Shown: positions 1-8,980, counted from the first letter of the stretch. The stretch is DNA of 64,000 nucleotides from SPDF01 sp963812085 (GCA_963812085.1 CAWETL010000009.1:434001-498000); one strand, 5' to 3'. The notes: generated by a model from the sequence alone, not told the origin. Program-made: numbers and translations.

Positions 1-1865
1 GGGAAATGCTCCTCGAGGATGGCGGTGACGGCGAACGCGGTGAAGGTCGGCACCAGCGCCTGGCCCTGGCGCACGCAATAGCCCCGCTCGAGGATCGTGC
101 CGATGATCGACGCGTAGGTGCTGGGGCGCCCCACACCGTCCGCCTCGAGCGACTTGACCAGCGTCGCTTCGGTGTAACGCGGCGGCGGCTGGGTCTCGTG
201 GCGGACCGGCTTCACCTCCTCGCAGCGCGGCGTGTCCCCGGCCTCGAGGTGCGGCAGGATGACCTCCCGGTCCTCGAGCGCGGCCTCGGGATCGTCGCTC
301 CCCTCCACGTAGGCGCGGAGGAACCCGGCAAAGTCGATCCGCTTGCCGGTGGCGCGGAAGGTGGCCTCGCCGGCTTCCAGCGTGACCGACATGGAGGTCT
401 GCCGCGCGTCGGCCATCTGCGAGGCCATGGTACGCTTCCAGATGAGCTCGTAGAGCGCCAGGTCCCGCCCGTCGAGGCCAGTCTGCTTCGGATGGCGGAA
501 GGTGGCGCCCGCCGGCCGGATGGCCTCGTGGGCCTCCTGCGCGTTGGCGCTCTTCGTCGTGTAGCGACGGGGCGCGTCGGGGAGGTAGTCGGTGCCGTAG
601 AGTTCGGTGACCGCCTTCCGCGCGGCGCCGATCGCCTGCTCCGACAGATTCACCGAGTCGGTGCGCATGTAGGTGATGAATCCGCGCTCGTAGAGTCCCT
701 GCGCCGCCCGCATCGCGTCGCGCGCGCTGAGCCGGAGCTTGCGGTTGGCTTCCTGCTGCAGGGTGGAGGTGGTGAAGGGCGGGGCCGGCCGGCGGATGCC
801 GGGCTTTTCCTCGGTGGCGGTGACGCGCCACGCGGCCTTCGCGGTGCGGCCACCGAGGGCCGTCGCCGCCGCCTCGTCCAGCACGACCACGTCCCGGCCG
901 CCGAGGAGGCGGCCGGTCCGCTCGTCGAAGTCCTTCCCGGTCGCGAGCTTCTTGCCGTTGAGCAGGACGAGCTCGGCGTCGAAGGCCTGGCCGTCGTGCC
1001 GGAGCGTGGCGAGCAGGTCCCAGTACGCCGCCGAGCGGAACGCCCGGCGCTCCCGCTCGCGCACCACGAGGAGCCGCATGGCCACCGACTGCACGCGGCC
1101 GGCGGAGAGCCCGAAGGCGATTTTCTTCCAGAGCAGCGGCGACAGGGTGTAGCCGACGAGCCGGTCGAGGATGCGCCGGGTTTCCTGCGCGCGCACGAGC
1201 CGGTCGTCGATGTCGCGCGGGCTGGCCAGCGCCTCGGCGATCGCCTCGCGCGTGATCTCGTGGAAGACCATCCGGTGCACCGGCACGTCGGGCTCCAGCA
1301 GCTGGAGCAGGTGCCACGAGATGCTCTCGCCCTCGCGGTCTTCGTCCGTCGCGAGCAGGAGTTCGTCCACATCCCGCACCGCCGCCTTGAGGTCGCGCAC
1401 GACGCCCTTCTTGTCGGCGGAGACCACGTAGAGCGGCTCGAAGTCGTTCTCGACGTTCACCCCGAGGCGGGCCCACTCGACGCCCTTGTACTTCGCGGGG
1501 ATGGACTTGGCGTCGCCCGGGAGGTCGCGGACGTGCCCCATCGAGGCCTCCACGCGGTAGCCGTCGGGAAGGAAGCCCCGGATGGTCCGCGCCTTGGTCG
1601 GCGACTCGACGATGACGAGCGCCCGATTCCCGCCTCGGCGGGCCGGGCGCTTCGCGGCCGGGGCCTTCGGGGTCGCCTCCGGCATCGCCTTCGGTTTCGC
1701 CGCCTTGACCTTCGGTGCGACGCCTGCGGCCGCCTTGGGCCTGGCCTTGGCCTTGGCCGGCTTGCTCGCGGACGCCCTGGATTTCGGGGCAGCCGCCTTC
1801 GACCCCTTCGCCTTCGGCTTCGGGGAGATGGACGGCTTGGACTTTTTCGGCTTGCTGCTCGCCAT
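1..1865 (-). CDS. topA: DNA topoisomerase I (N-terminal part, cut by window edge)
   Basis: Type IA topoisomerase that relaxes negatively supercoiled DNA by single-strand passage. The start is the ATG at 1865; no stop occurs before the window edge, so about 621 residues are visible. Residues 1-80 are a low-complexity Lys/Ala/Pro-rich tail resembling histone H1. The TOPRIM domain begins near residue 81 (ALVIVESPTK) and carries the acidic metal motif DEDREGE near 174-180. The active-site tyrosine is Y399 in GFITYMRTDS, followed by the AHEAIRP motif. The C-terminal part, including any zinc fingers, lies outside the window. It is separated from aroK by about 118 bases and points the same way. The family is certain; the role of the basic tail is inference. 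Confidence 0.95.
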   Translation of the reverse strand, partial: MASSKPKKSKPSISPKPKAKGSKAAAPKSRASASKPAKAKARPKAAAGVAPKVKAAKPKAMPEATPKAPAAKRPARRGGNRALVIVESPTKARTIRGFLPDGYRVEASMGHVRDLPGDAKSIPAKYKGVEWARLGVNVENDFEPLYVVSADKKGVVRDLKAAVRDVDELLLATDEDREGESISWHLLQLLEPDVPVHRMVFHEITREAIAEALASPRDIDDRLVRAQETRRILDRLVGYTLSPLLWKKIAFGLSAGRVQSVAMRLLVVRERERRAFRSAAYWDLLATLRHDGQAFDAELVLLNGKKLATGKDFDERTGRLLGGRDVVVLDEAAATALGGRTAKAAWRVTATEEKPGIRRPAPPFTTSTLQQEANRKLRLSARDAMRAAQGLYERGFITYMRTDSVNLSEQAIGAARKAVTELYGTDYLPDAPRRYTTKSANAQEAHEAIRPAGATFRHPKQTGLDGRDLALYELIWKRTMASQMADARQTSMSVTLEAGEATFRATGKRIDFAGFLRAYVEGSDDPEAALEDREVILPHLEAGDTPRCEEVKPVRHETQPPPRYTEATLVKSLEADGVGRPSTYASIIGTILERGYCVRQGQALVPTFTAFAVTAILEEHF

Positions 1866-1983
1866 AGGCCCCGATCTCGATCAGGCGGTCTCGAGCGTGC
1901 TGACCCGGAAAATCGCTAGCAACTAAGGACGGGCGTGACCGAATGGCAAGGAGCAGCCATCCAAACCGCGGCGGCGGACCGCC

Positions 1984-2505
1984 TCAGGCGAAGCCCCCGC
2001 GCCTGAGCCAGGAGACGATCTCGGCCGCGGCCTCGGCCGGTTCGTCGCGGTCGTTTCCGACGGTGGCGTCGGCCTGCCGATAGAAGGGTTCGCGCTCCGC
2101 CAACAGGGCCGTGATGCGCGCGAGGCCCTCTCCGCCGGCCAGGAGCGGGCGCACCGCGCCTTCCTCCGCCCGCCGCAGCGCGACGGCCGGCGCGACCTTG
2201 AGCCAGATGAAGAGGGAGGTGGCCCGGGCGCCTGCGAGATTGCCCGGCTCGGCGGCCCATCCCCCGCCGGGAGCGAGGACCGCGGGAGGTTCGGCGAACT
2301 GGGCGGCGGCGGCCTCGCGCTCGAGCTCCCGGAAGCGCGGCTCGCCGAATTCGGCCATGATGCGGTCCACCGGCATGCCCATGCGGCGGACGAGCACGTC
2401 ATCGAGATCCACGAACGGCAGGCCCAGCTCCGCGGCGACCAGCGCCCCGACGGTGCTCTTGCCGCTCCCGGGGAGCCCGATGAGGACGATGTGGCGCCGG
2501 CTCAC
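1984..2505 (-). CDS. aroK: shikimate kinase
   Basis: Phosphorylates shikimate at the 3-hydroxyl with ATP, the fifth step of chorismate synthesis in the cytoplasm. The protein is 173 residues, normal for AroK. The P-loop GLPGSGKST is at residues 10-18, the shikimate-binding DLDD at 33-36 and the GGGW segment at 80-83. The GTG start overlaps the aroC stop (GTGA), so the two genes are translationally coupled and consecutive in the pathway sense of aromatic synthesis. No other function fits better. Confidence 0.94.
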   Translation of the reverse strand: MSRRHIVLIGLPGSGKSTVGALVAAELGLPFVDLDDVLVRRMGMPVDRIMAEFGEPRFRELEREAAAAQFAEPPAVLAPGGGWAAEPGNLAGARATSLFIWLKVAPAVALRRAEEGAVRPLLAGGEGLARITALLAEREPFYRQADATVGNDRDEPAEAAAEIVSWLRRGGFA

Positions 2506-3698
2506 GACCCGGGTCGCCTCGCCGCGAGCGCGGCGAGGTAGCCGTCCACGTTGCGGCGCAGTTCCCCGAGCGAGTCCCCGCCGAACTTCTCGAGCATCGC
2601 GTCGGCCAGCGCGACGGCCACCATCGCCTCGGCGATGACGCCCATCGCGGGCACCGCCGTCACGTCCGAGCGCTCGCTCTGCGCCGCGGCGGGCAGGCCG
2701 GTGTCGAGGTCCACGCTGGGGAGCGGGCTCATCAGGGTGCTGATGGGCTTCATCGCCACCCGCACGACGAGCGGCTCCCCGGTAGTCATGCCGCCCTCGA
2801 GCCCGCCGGCGTGGTTGCTCCGTCGCGGATAGACGGCCCGGACCCCGGCGCCGCGCGCCGGCTCGGGATCGATCGGATCGTGGACCGCGGATCCGGGCCG
2901 GCGCGCGGCCTCGAAGCCGAGCCCGATCTCCACACCCTTGACCGCGGGAATCGACATGAGGAGCGCGGCGAGGCGGCCGTCCAGCTTCCGGTCCCAGCTG
3001 ACGTGGCTGCCGAGCCCGAGGACCATGCCACGCGCCACGACCTCGACCTCGCCACCGAGGGTGTCGCCCGCGGCCTTCGCCTCGTCGATCCGGCGAATCA
3101 TGTCCACCTCGGCCGCGGCGTCGAGCACCCGCACGGGCGAGCGGTCCGACGCCGGGTTGAGCGGCGACGGGAGCGAGGCGGGCGCCTTGGCGCGAATGCC
3201 GCCGAGCGAGACCACGTGGCTGCCGACGTCCACCCCGAATTCCTCGAGGAGGCGGCGCGCCAGCGCGCCGGCCGCCACGCGCGCGGCGGTTTCCCGGGCG
3301 CTGGCGCGCTCGAGGATATCGCGGGCGTCGTCGCGGTCGTACTTGAGGACCCCGACCAGGTCGGCGTGACCCGGCCGGGGGCGGTTCACGCGCCGGCGCC
3401 GATGCTCGCCCGGCTCCCCTTCCGGCGACATGACGTCCTGCCAGTTGGCCCAGTCACGGTTGGGAATGCGCATCGCCACGGGAGAGCCGAGCGTCTCGCC
3501 GGCGCGCACGCCACTCAGCCACTCGATCCGGTCCGCCTCGACCTGCATCCGGGCGCCCCGCCCGTGGCCCTGCATCCGCCGGGCGAGCTGCGCGTCCACG
3601 AAGGCCGCCGTGACGGGGAGGCCCGCAGGCAACCCCTCCACGACGGCCACCAGGCCGGGACCGTGCGACTCACCCGCTGTGGTGAACCGAAGGCGCAC
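2502..3698 (-). CDS. aroC: chorismate synthase
   Basis: Converts 5-enolpyruvylshikimate-3-phosphate to chorismate using reduced FMN. The family motifs are plain: FTTAGESHGPG at the N-terminus, NRPRPGHAD, and SARETAARVAAGA. I chose the GTG at 3698, giving 398 residues that begin VRLRFTTAGESHG, the usual AroC beginning. An in-frame GTG at 3758 would add 20 unrelated residues and would start inside a stem-loop at 3747-3770, so it is unlikely. It is followed by aroK with a four-base overlap. The distance from pilQ and the intervening hairpin suggest a separate transcript or attenuated read-through. Confidence 0.95.
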   Translation of the reverse strand: MRLRFTTAGESHGPGLVAVVEGLPAGLPVTAAFVDAQLARRMQGHGRGARMQVEADRIEWLSGVRAGETLGSPVAMRIPNRDWANWQDVMSPEGEPGEHRRRRVNRPRPGHADLVGVLKYDRDDARDILERASARETAARVAAGALARRLLEEFGVDVGSHVVSLGGIRAKAPASLPSPLNPASDRSPVRVLDAAAEVDMIRRIDEAKAAGDTLGGEVEVVARGMVLGLGSHVSWDRKLDGRLAALLMSIPAVKGVEIGLGFEAARRPGSAVHDPIDPEPARGAGVRAVYPRRSNHAGGLEGGMTTGEPLVVRVAMKPISTLMSPLPSVDLDTGLPAAAQSERSDVTAVPAMGVIAEAMVAVALADAMLEKFGGDSLGELRRNVDGYLAALAARRPGS

Positions 3699-3746
3699 TC
3701 GGAGCCTCGCGATCGGGCCGCGCCGCGCGCGGCCGGGGGAAACGCG

Positions 3747-3770
3747 TGAGCCCGACACGGGTCGGGCTCA
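3747..3770 (-). terminator. stem-loop after pilQ
   Basis: A perfect 10-bp inverted repeat, TGAGCCCGAC and GTCGGGCTCA around a four-base loop, lies 43 bases past the pilQ stop and before the chosen aroC start. There is no clear T-run, so it may be a weak terminator or an attenuator between the pil operon and aroC-aroK. Confidence 0.5.
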
Positions 3771-3813
3771 CGGGTGGTGGACGGAGACGCGGCGGGGCCG
3801 CGCGGGGATCCGC

Positions 3814-5574
3814 CTAGAAGTTGTCGTCCAGGATGCGCGGCGTGACCAGGATGATGAGGTCGCGGCGCCGTTCCTGGTTGCTCGAGAAGGAGAACAGCGG
3901 GCCGAGGAGCGGGAGCCGCGACAGCATCGGGATGCCGCTGCGGGTCTTGTTCACCTCGGTGACCGTCAGGCCGCCGATGACGGCGGTCTGTCCGTCCGCC
4001 ACCAGGAGCTGGTTGTCGGCCTGCTGCGTGGTCACGATGAAGCCGAGCTCCTGGTCCGCCACGGGAACCACCGCCGAGCGCTCGGTGTGCAGCACCATCG
4101 TGATGTGCCGGTCGTCGGTCACGTGCGGGGTGACCGTCAGCTTGATGCCGGTCTGCTTGAACTGCACCGTGGACTGCGGGGCGTTCTGCCCGCCGGTCGC
4201 GGACCCGTAGTCCACCACGCGGACCGGGGTTTCCTCGCCGACCAGGATGTTGGCCTGGCGGTTGTCGAGCGTGTTGATCGTCGGCTCGGCCTGCACGTCG
4301 GCCAGCTGCGTCTGCTCCAGGGCGCTCAGGAACACCGTGAAGTTGAAGTTGCCGATGGCCGTGGACCAGACCAGGTCGAGGGCCGGCTGCGCGATGCTGG
4401 CCGCCGGGTTGCCGACCGCGGCGAGCGAGTTGCCGCCCAGGTCCACGACCGTGCTGTTCGACGGCTGGGACTTGGTGGGGTCGGTCGGGTCCGGCCGCTG
4501 CACGACGCTGTTGAAGTAGGTCGAGTTGCTGCCGAGGTCGTAGCGCAGGCCGAGTTCCTCGAGGCTGCTGCGGTCGACGAAGATGATCTTGGCCTGGATG
4601 GCGACCTGCGGCGTCTTGATGTCGAGGCCGCGGGCGAAGTTGGCGATGGTGCCGATCCGGCTCCGGGTGTCGGTGATGATCAGCGAATTCGAGGCGGTGT
4701 CCGGGAAGACCTTGCCGCGTCCCTTGGTCAGGATACCGTCGAGGTTCTTGGACATCTCGCGGGCCCGGGCGTAGTTCATCCGGACGACGACCGTCTCCAG
4801 CGGCTCGAGCGAGTCGAGGGCCGAGAGGGCGGTCGGGGAGTCGACCCGGATGATGCCGCCGGGCAGCTCGGTGGCGGAGAGGCCCTGCGTGGCCAGCACG
4901 GCGTAGAACGCCTGGGTCCAGGGCTGGTTCTTGATCTCGGCGGAGACGGAGCCCTGGATGTCGCGGCCAAGGATGATCGAGCGGCCGCTGAAGGCGGCGA
5001 ATCCCGCCACGACGTCGGCGATCGACGCCTTGTCCCAGGTCACGGTGATGCGGGGCTCGTCGGACTGGGCCGCGGGCGTGCCGGCAATCGCCGACTGACC
5101 GGACGGCCGCGCCGACGCCGGACGCGCCGCGGGGGCGCTGAAGTCGCCGGGGGCCGCGCTGGACCAGGCCAGGAAGGGCCGCTCGGCGCCGAAGGAGATC
5201 CGGACCTCGCCGCTGGTCTGGTCGATCGAATACTCCTTGACCGCGTCGAGCTCGAGCACCACGCGCACGACCTGCGCGGAGTACTGGCCGGTCCGGACGT
5301 TGAGGACGCCCCCACGGTTCACGCCGTCGTACAGGCCGAGGGCGCTGTTGTCGACGGTGGCCCCGGTCAGATCGAGCACGAGGCGCGCCGGATCCTTGAG
5401 GATGAAGTCCTTGACCTGGACGGGCCCGGAGACGGCGATGACGACTTCCGCCCGTCCGGGCGCGGAGACGACACTGACGCCGGTGACCGACCCGGGATCG
5501 GAGACGTCGGCGCGGACGGGCGAGGCGAGCCCCGTGAGCGCGACGGCAAGGGCACAGGTAGAGAGTCGGTTCAT
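3814..5574 (-). CDS. pilQ: type IV pilus secretin PilQ
   Basis: Outer-membrane secretin that forms the gated channel for the type IV pilus. The protein is 586 residues with an N-terminal signal peptide ending near ASPVRA. An AMIN domain (about 25-115, peptidoglycan binding) comes first. A secretin N0/STN-like domain (about 177-245) and an N1 domain (about 265-335, NSLIITDTRSRI) follow. The C-terminal secretin domain carries the signature SGIPMLSRLPLLGPLFS and ends LIILVTPRIL. It is last in the pilM-N-O-P-Q operon; its start overlaps the pilP stop by four bases. Only one AMIN domain is visible, where some PilQ proteins have two or three. Confidence 0.94.
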   Translation of the reverse strand: MNRLSTCALAVALTGLASPVRADVSDPGSVTGVSVVSAPGRAEVVIAVSGPVQVKDFILKDPARLVLDLTGATVDNSALGLYDGVNRGGVLNVRTGQYSAQVVRVVLELDAVKEYSIDQTSGEVRISFGAERPFLAWSSAAPGDFSAPAARPASARPSGQSAIAGTPAAQSDEPRITVTWDKASIADVVAGFAAFSGRSIILGRDIQGSVSAEIKNQPWTQAFYAVLATQGLSATELPGGIIRVDSPTALSALDSLEPLETVVVRMNYARAREMSKNLDGILTKGRGKVFPDTASNSLIITDTRSRIGTIANFARGLDIKTPQVAIQAKIIFVDRSSLEELGLRYDLGSNSTYFNSVVQRPDPTDPTKSQPSNSTVVDLGGNSLAAVGNPAASIAQPALDLVWSTAIGNFNFTVFLSALEQTQLADVQAEPTINTLDNRQANILVGEETPVRVVDYGSATGGQNAPQSTVQFKQTGIKLTVTPHVTDDRHITMVLHTERSAVVPVADQELGFIVTTQQADNQLLVADGQTAVIGGLTVTEVNKTRSGIPMLSRLPLLGPLFSFSSNQERRRDLIILVTPRILDDNF

Positions 5575-6098
5575 TGCGTCTGTTCCTCCCGCTTGGACAG
5601 CGACAGGGTTTCCTGCCGCTCGAAGCCGAAATCCTCAACGATGAAGACCACATCCTTTTGACGAATCTGCGCCACCTTCAGGCGGCCGAGCTCATCGCCG
5701 ACCCGGAGCTTGAACCGGCGGTCGTTGGTCCGGTCGCGCAGCAGGGCGACGCTGTTGCTGTTGTACGCCAGGTCCTGGTAGATCGCGACCAACTGCAGGT
5801 CCGGCAGTTCGGGGCCCGCGGTGGCCATGTCGAGCAGCGAGGCAAAGGGATCGCGGCTGCCGCCGGAGTAGGCGAAGGTCTCGCGCTGGGCCAGCGAGCC
5901 GGTCACCGAGGCGCTGTCCTTGCGCGCACCGGCCACGCGGGCCGCCTCGGCGGAGTCGGCGGCGGCGGCACGCACGTCCACCTTGGGCGCGGCCGCGCTG
6001 TCCGTGGCGGCCGTCGTCGGCGGGGCGGCTTTCCCGCCGCCGCAGGCGGACAGCGCCAGGGTCAGGCAGAGCGTGAGTCCGATCCGATCAGGTGCCAC
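5571..6098 (-). CDS. pilP: type IV pilus inner-membrane lipoprotein PilP
   Basis: A 175-residue lipoprotein that links the PilM/N/O platform to PilQ. The signal peptide ends in the lipobox LSAC (Cys near residue 19). A low-complexity Ala/Ser/Asp-rich linker follows, then a small beta-domain with the PilP-like pattern RDPF...LQLVAIYQD and LRVGDELGRLKVAQI. The start is a GTG inside the end of pilO (11-base overlap), and the gene overlaps pilQ by four bases. Assignment rests on order within the operon plus the domain pattern; PilP proteins diverge strongly in sequence. Confidence 0.88.
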   Translation of the reverse strand: MAPDRIGLTLCLTLALSACGGGKAAPPTTAATDSAAAPKVDVRAAAADSAEAARVAGARKDSASVTGSLAQRETFAYSGGSRDPFASLLDMATAGPELPDLQLVAIYQDLAYNSNSVALLRDRTNDRRFKLRVGDELGRLKVAQIRQKDVVFIVEDFGFERQETLSLSKREEQTQ

Positions 6099-6720
6099 TG
6101 GGCGCTCCTTCCGGCTCCGCGGACTTCACGAACGTCCGGATCTGGAACTTGGCCTCGAGCATGGCGCCGGTCGTGTCGCCCATCACCTTGGCGTTGGTCA
6201 TGCTGGCCGGCGCCATGGTGACGCCTTGCGGAACGATGATCCGCGGCAGCGACGCGATGTCCGAGAGGAACTCGCCGATCTCGTCGTAGTGCCCGAGGAC
6301 CGACATGTTGTAGGTGTACGTGTCGAAGGGCGCCGGGCCCGGCTGCACCGGGAGCGGGGTCACCTGGGCGAGATTCACGCCGCGGATCTTCGCCCGGGTC
6401 GAGATGGCGTCGAGGAGGTTCGGCACCTCGTTCCGCTCGGGCACCATCTGGCGGAGGAGGGCCAGGCTGGCGCGGTGGCCGTCGAGCTCCTTGCGGAGGT
6501 CCTCCGCGGTGCCCTTGGCGAGCTCGCGCTTGGCGCTGTCGGTCTGGGCCTGGACGGCGCTCAGCGTGTCGTGGAGCGCGGCCACATGGGCCTGGCGGCG
6601 CTGGATGCCGTCGATGCCGATCAGCTCCAGGCCGGAGCCGGTGTAGACCATGTACCCGAGCAGCCCCGTCAGGACGAGGATCAGCAGGGGGGTCTTGTTG
6701 GTGTCGTTCACGAGGGCCAT
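6088..6720 (-). CDS. pilO: type IV pilus assembly protein PilO
   Basis: Inner-membrane protein of 210 residues with one N-terminal transmembrane helix (about residues 11-30) and a periplasmic coiled coil (about 40-90), followed by a ferredoxin-like fold with VNLAQVTPLP and a YNMSVLGHYDEIGEFLSDIA segment typical of PilO. It forms a heterodimer with PilN and aligns the PilM platform with PilP/PilQ. It starts seven bases after pilN and overlaps pilP by eleven, so the operon is tightly packed. Confidence 0.9.
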   Translation of the reverse strand: MALVNDTNKTPLLILVLTGLLGYMVYTGSGLELIGIDGIQRRQAHVAALHDTLSAVQAQTDSAKRELAKGTAEDLRKELDGHRASLALLRQMVPERNEVPNLLDAISTRAKIRGVNLAQVTPLPVQPGPAPFDTYTYNMSVLGHYDEIGEFLSDIASLPRIIVPQGVTMAPASMTNAKVMGDTTGAMLEAKFQIRTFVKSAEPEGAPSGT

Positions 6721-6727
6721 GGCGCGG

Positions 6728-7429
6728 TTACCTCACCGACTGGCTGAGGGGCACGGTCCGGACGTATGCCGAATCCGCCTGGCGGAAGACGGCCCTGATC
6801 GAGAAGGCCGTGACGGGGCGCGCGTCCTGCACGACCGTCGCCGCGGAGACCGGCTCGACGTCCGTGATCCACGGGGACGCCTCGAGCTGCCGGAGGAACC
6901 GGGTGAACGCCTGGACGTCCACGGTGCGGCCGTCGATCTGGATATGGAGCACCGGCGCGGTCGTGTCGGCGACGGTCGTGTCGGCCCCGGGAGCGCGCGG
7001 CGCGGCCGCGGCGGTGCCGCCGGTGTTGAGGTCCACGAGCCAGGTGTATGGCGGCAGCGCGTGGGTCACCTCGTCCATGATGTGCGGCCAGACGTAGCGC
7101 TCGCCATCGACGCTCTTGAGCACCGCGATCTGGGCCACGAGGGAATCCCGGATCAGCTGCACCTTCCGCTTCTGCGCCACGTAGTTCCGGAACCGCTGGT
7201 TTTCCTGGCGGGCCTGTTCGAGCTGCGGCTCGAGCGCGCTGAACTGGCGCGACGTGCTGACCCACGACCAGCCGAGCCAGAGCACCGCCGCCAGCAGGCC
7301 ACCCGCGGCCAGAAGCGGCAGCGGGTCGCGCATCTTCTCGCGCAGTCCGGAGAATTGCGTCCGGAGGCCGGCGAGCGGCGAACCGCCGCGCGCCCGCTTC
7401 TGTCCGGGACGAAGATTGATCTCGATCAT
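6728..7429 (-). CDS. pilN: type IV pilus assembly protein PilN
   Basis: The 233-residue protein begins MIEINLRPGQKR, the cytoplasmic PilN tail that binds PilM in characterised systems. A basic stretch follows, then one transmembrane helix (about residues 39-58), a coiled coil and a periplasmic fold. An unusual Ala/Gly/Asp/Thr-rich loop lies near residues 138-158. It partners PilO and lies 25 bases after pilM. Confidence 0.9.
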   Translation of the reverse strand: MIEINLRPGQKRARGGSPLAGLRTQFSGLREKMRDPLPLLAAGGLLAAVLWLGWSWVSTSRQFSALEPQLEQARQENQRFRNYVAQKRKVQLIRDSLVAQIAVLKSVDGERYVWPHIMDEVTHALPPYTWLVDLNTGGTAAAAPRAPGADTTVADTTAPVLHIQIDGRTVDVQAFTRFLRQLEASPWITDVEPVSAATVVQDARPVTAFSIRAVFRQADSAYVRTVPLSQSVR

Positions 7430-7454
7430 GAGGCGTCGGTCCGGGTCTCGGGGC

Positions 7455-8498
7455 TCACGCCGCGGTCCTGAGGGCCAGGCCCACGGGCAGCATCAACAGC
7501 GGGGCGACCTCATCCAGCGTCATGCCGTCAAACGCGCCCTCGGCCATCTGGAGGCGCTCGAGCGGGTTGGCCGACTGCACGGGGAGCCGGAGCCGGTCGG
7601 CCAGGATCCGGTTGAGCCCCGGAATGCGCGACCCGCCGCCGGAGGTGTAGATCCGGGCGAGGCCGCTTGCCGAGCGGCTGGACGACTGGAGGAACGCCGC
7701 GGCGCGCTCGATGCCCACCGCCAGCTCCTCGCCGCGCGAGGCCAGCAGGGGCTCCAGCGCCTCGTTCCGCTCGAACCCGCGGAGGAGCTGGTCGGCATCG
7801 TCGGCGGACATGTTCCGCTCGCGCTGCAGGTCTTCCCGGAACCGGCGGGTGCCGAGCATGATGTCCCGCGTCAGGACCGGCACGCCCTCGTCCAGGATGT
7901 TCACGTTCGTCGTCTCGTGGCCGATGTTGATCAGCCCGACGACGCCGTGCATGGCGTCGGGGTAGTTCAGCTCGAAGGCGTTGTGGAGCGCGAAGGCGTC
8001 GACGTCGATGACGGTGGCTTCCAGCCCGACATCGGCCAGCAGGCTCTGCTTGGTCTCGACCAGCTCACGCTTGGCCGCCACCAGCAGCACACCCATCTGG
8101 AGGCCTTCGCCCTCGGGATCCAGGATCTGGAAGTCGAGCTCCACGTTGTCCATGTCGAACGGGACGTGCTGCTCGGCCTCCCAGCGGATCTGTTCGCGGG
8201 CCTCCGCCTCCTTCATCCGGTCCATCGAGATCTTCTTGATGATGACGTCACGACCGCCAACGGCCGTGACCACCTTCTTGGCCTTGATGCCGGCCGAGGT
8301 CAGGAGGCCCCGGATCGCATCAGCCACGATGCCCGGGTCCATGACCTCGCCCTCGACGATGGCGCCGTCCACCACGGAGGTGAACGCCACCTTCGTGAGC
8401 ACCGGCTCGCCGGACCCATGGTCGATGACGACGAGCTTGATCAGCCCGCTGCCGATGTCCAGGGCCACCGTGGTCCGTTTCCGACCGAAAAGCGCCAT
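7455..8498 (-). CDS. pilM: type IV pilus assembly ATPase-like protein PilM
   Basis: Actin-like cytoplasmic protein that binds the PilN tail and connects the secretion platform to the motor. The first phosphate loop is ALDIGSGLIKLVVIDHG and the adenosine-type motif is TSGGGSRIPGL near the C-terminus. I chose the ATG at 8498 (347 residues, MALFGRKRTTVALDIGSG) because the reading frame upstream runs back into a good promoter (TTGACA at 8559-8564). It is first in the pilM-N-O-P-Q operon. Upstream lie a sigma-70-like promoter and, further back, a sigma-54-like site. Confidence 0.93.
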   Translation of the reverse strand: MALFGRKRTTVALDIGSGLIKLVVIDHGSGEPVLTKVAFTSVVDGAIVEGEVMDPGIVADAIRGLLTSAGIKAKKVVTAVGGRDVIIKKISMDRMKEAEAREQIRWEAEQHVPFDMDNVELDFQILDPEGEGLQMGVLLVAAKRELVETKQSLLADVGLEATVIDVDAFALHNAFELNYPDAMHGVVGLINIGHETTNVNILDEGVPVLTRDIMLGTRRFREDLQRERNMSADDADQLLRGFERNEALEPLLASRGEELAVGIERAAAFLQSSSRSASGLARIYTSGGGSRIPGLNRILADRLRLPVQSANPLERLQMAEGAFDGMTLDEVAPLLMLPVGLALRTAA

Positions 8499-8535
8499 AG
8501 GTGCCTGATGGGGTAAAAGGGGAGTAAGGTAGGCT

Positions 8536-8564
8536 ACGCTACCATTCGACCCGAAATTTGTCAA
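8536..8564 (-). promoter_or_regulatory. sigma-70-like promoter of pilM operon
   Basis: On the minus strand a perfect TTGACA (8564-8559) is followed after 17 bases by TAGCGT (8541-8536). Transcription would begin about 30 bases before the pilM ATG. The -35 is consensus; the -10 keeps the key first A and last T. Confidence 0.6.
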
Positions 8565-8730
8565 GCTAGTAAGTTGCTTGAGGTCACCACGAACAAGCCA
8601 TTACTCGAAGCGAGGTTATGCGATCCGCAACCGCGATTTTGATACGCTGGTTTCCCCGGGATCGCCCCTCCGCCCCGCCGTGGCATCCCCCAAATCGCTT
8701 GCCGGAAAGGAGTTGCCCACGCCCCTCTCG

Positions 8731-8746
8731 GGCAACCGATGTGCCA
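8731..8746 (-). promoter_or_regulatory. sigma-54-like promoter upstream of pilM
   Basis: Minus-strand TGGCACATCGGTTGCC matches the -24/-12 consensus (TGGCACR-N4-TTGC) with correct spacing between the GG and GC elements. It points towards pilM and would give a leader of about 220 bases. A long AT-rich palindrome lies just upstream at 8761-8792. This is pattern matching only. Confidence 0.6.
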
Positions 8747-8760
8747 AAACATTCATCGGC

Positions 8761-8792
8761 ATGTTAAAGCATTTATTCACAATGCTTTACAT
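8761..8792. promoter_or_regulatory. AT-rich palindrome, possible activator site
   Basis: An inverted repeat with arms ATGTTAAAGCATT and AATGCTTTACAT around a seven-base centre (TATTCAC) sits in the 482-base gap before pilM. It lies 15 bases upstream of the sigma-54-like element. It is clearly richer in A+T than its surroundings, as expected of a protein-binding site. It could bind PilR or another regulator; that is inference. Confidence 0.45.
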
Positions 8793-8932
8793 GACACCAT
8801 CTCGACGGCTACTCTCCCGCCGCCAGCCGTGGTGCAATCGCTTTCGCAAGGAAAATGGTGGGATGCGGGAGCGCCTTGATGCGGAATCTCCGGGACTGGC
8901 CGGGTGTGCTTCCCTGGTCGGGACACAAGAAA

Positions 8933-8961
8933 ACGCCCCCGGCCAGTTGGCCGAGGGCGTC
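8933..8961 (-). terminator. intrinsic terminator of the DUF4382 lipoprotein gene
   Basis: Inverted repeat with arms ACGCCCCCGGCC and GGCCGAGGGCGT (one mismatch), followed on the minus strand by TTTTCTTGT. It lies about 20 bases after the stop of the gene at 8981-9790. It insulates the pilM upstream region. Confidence 0.75.
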
Positions 8962-8980
8962 GCGTGCGAGGGCAAGCGCG

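Noticed and set aside
6..1919. Long plus-strand frame opposite topA
   Set aside because: Arg/Gly/Leu-rich composition with no motif; it is the antisense of topA in high-GC DNA.
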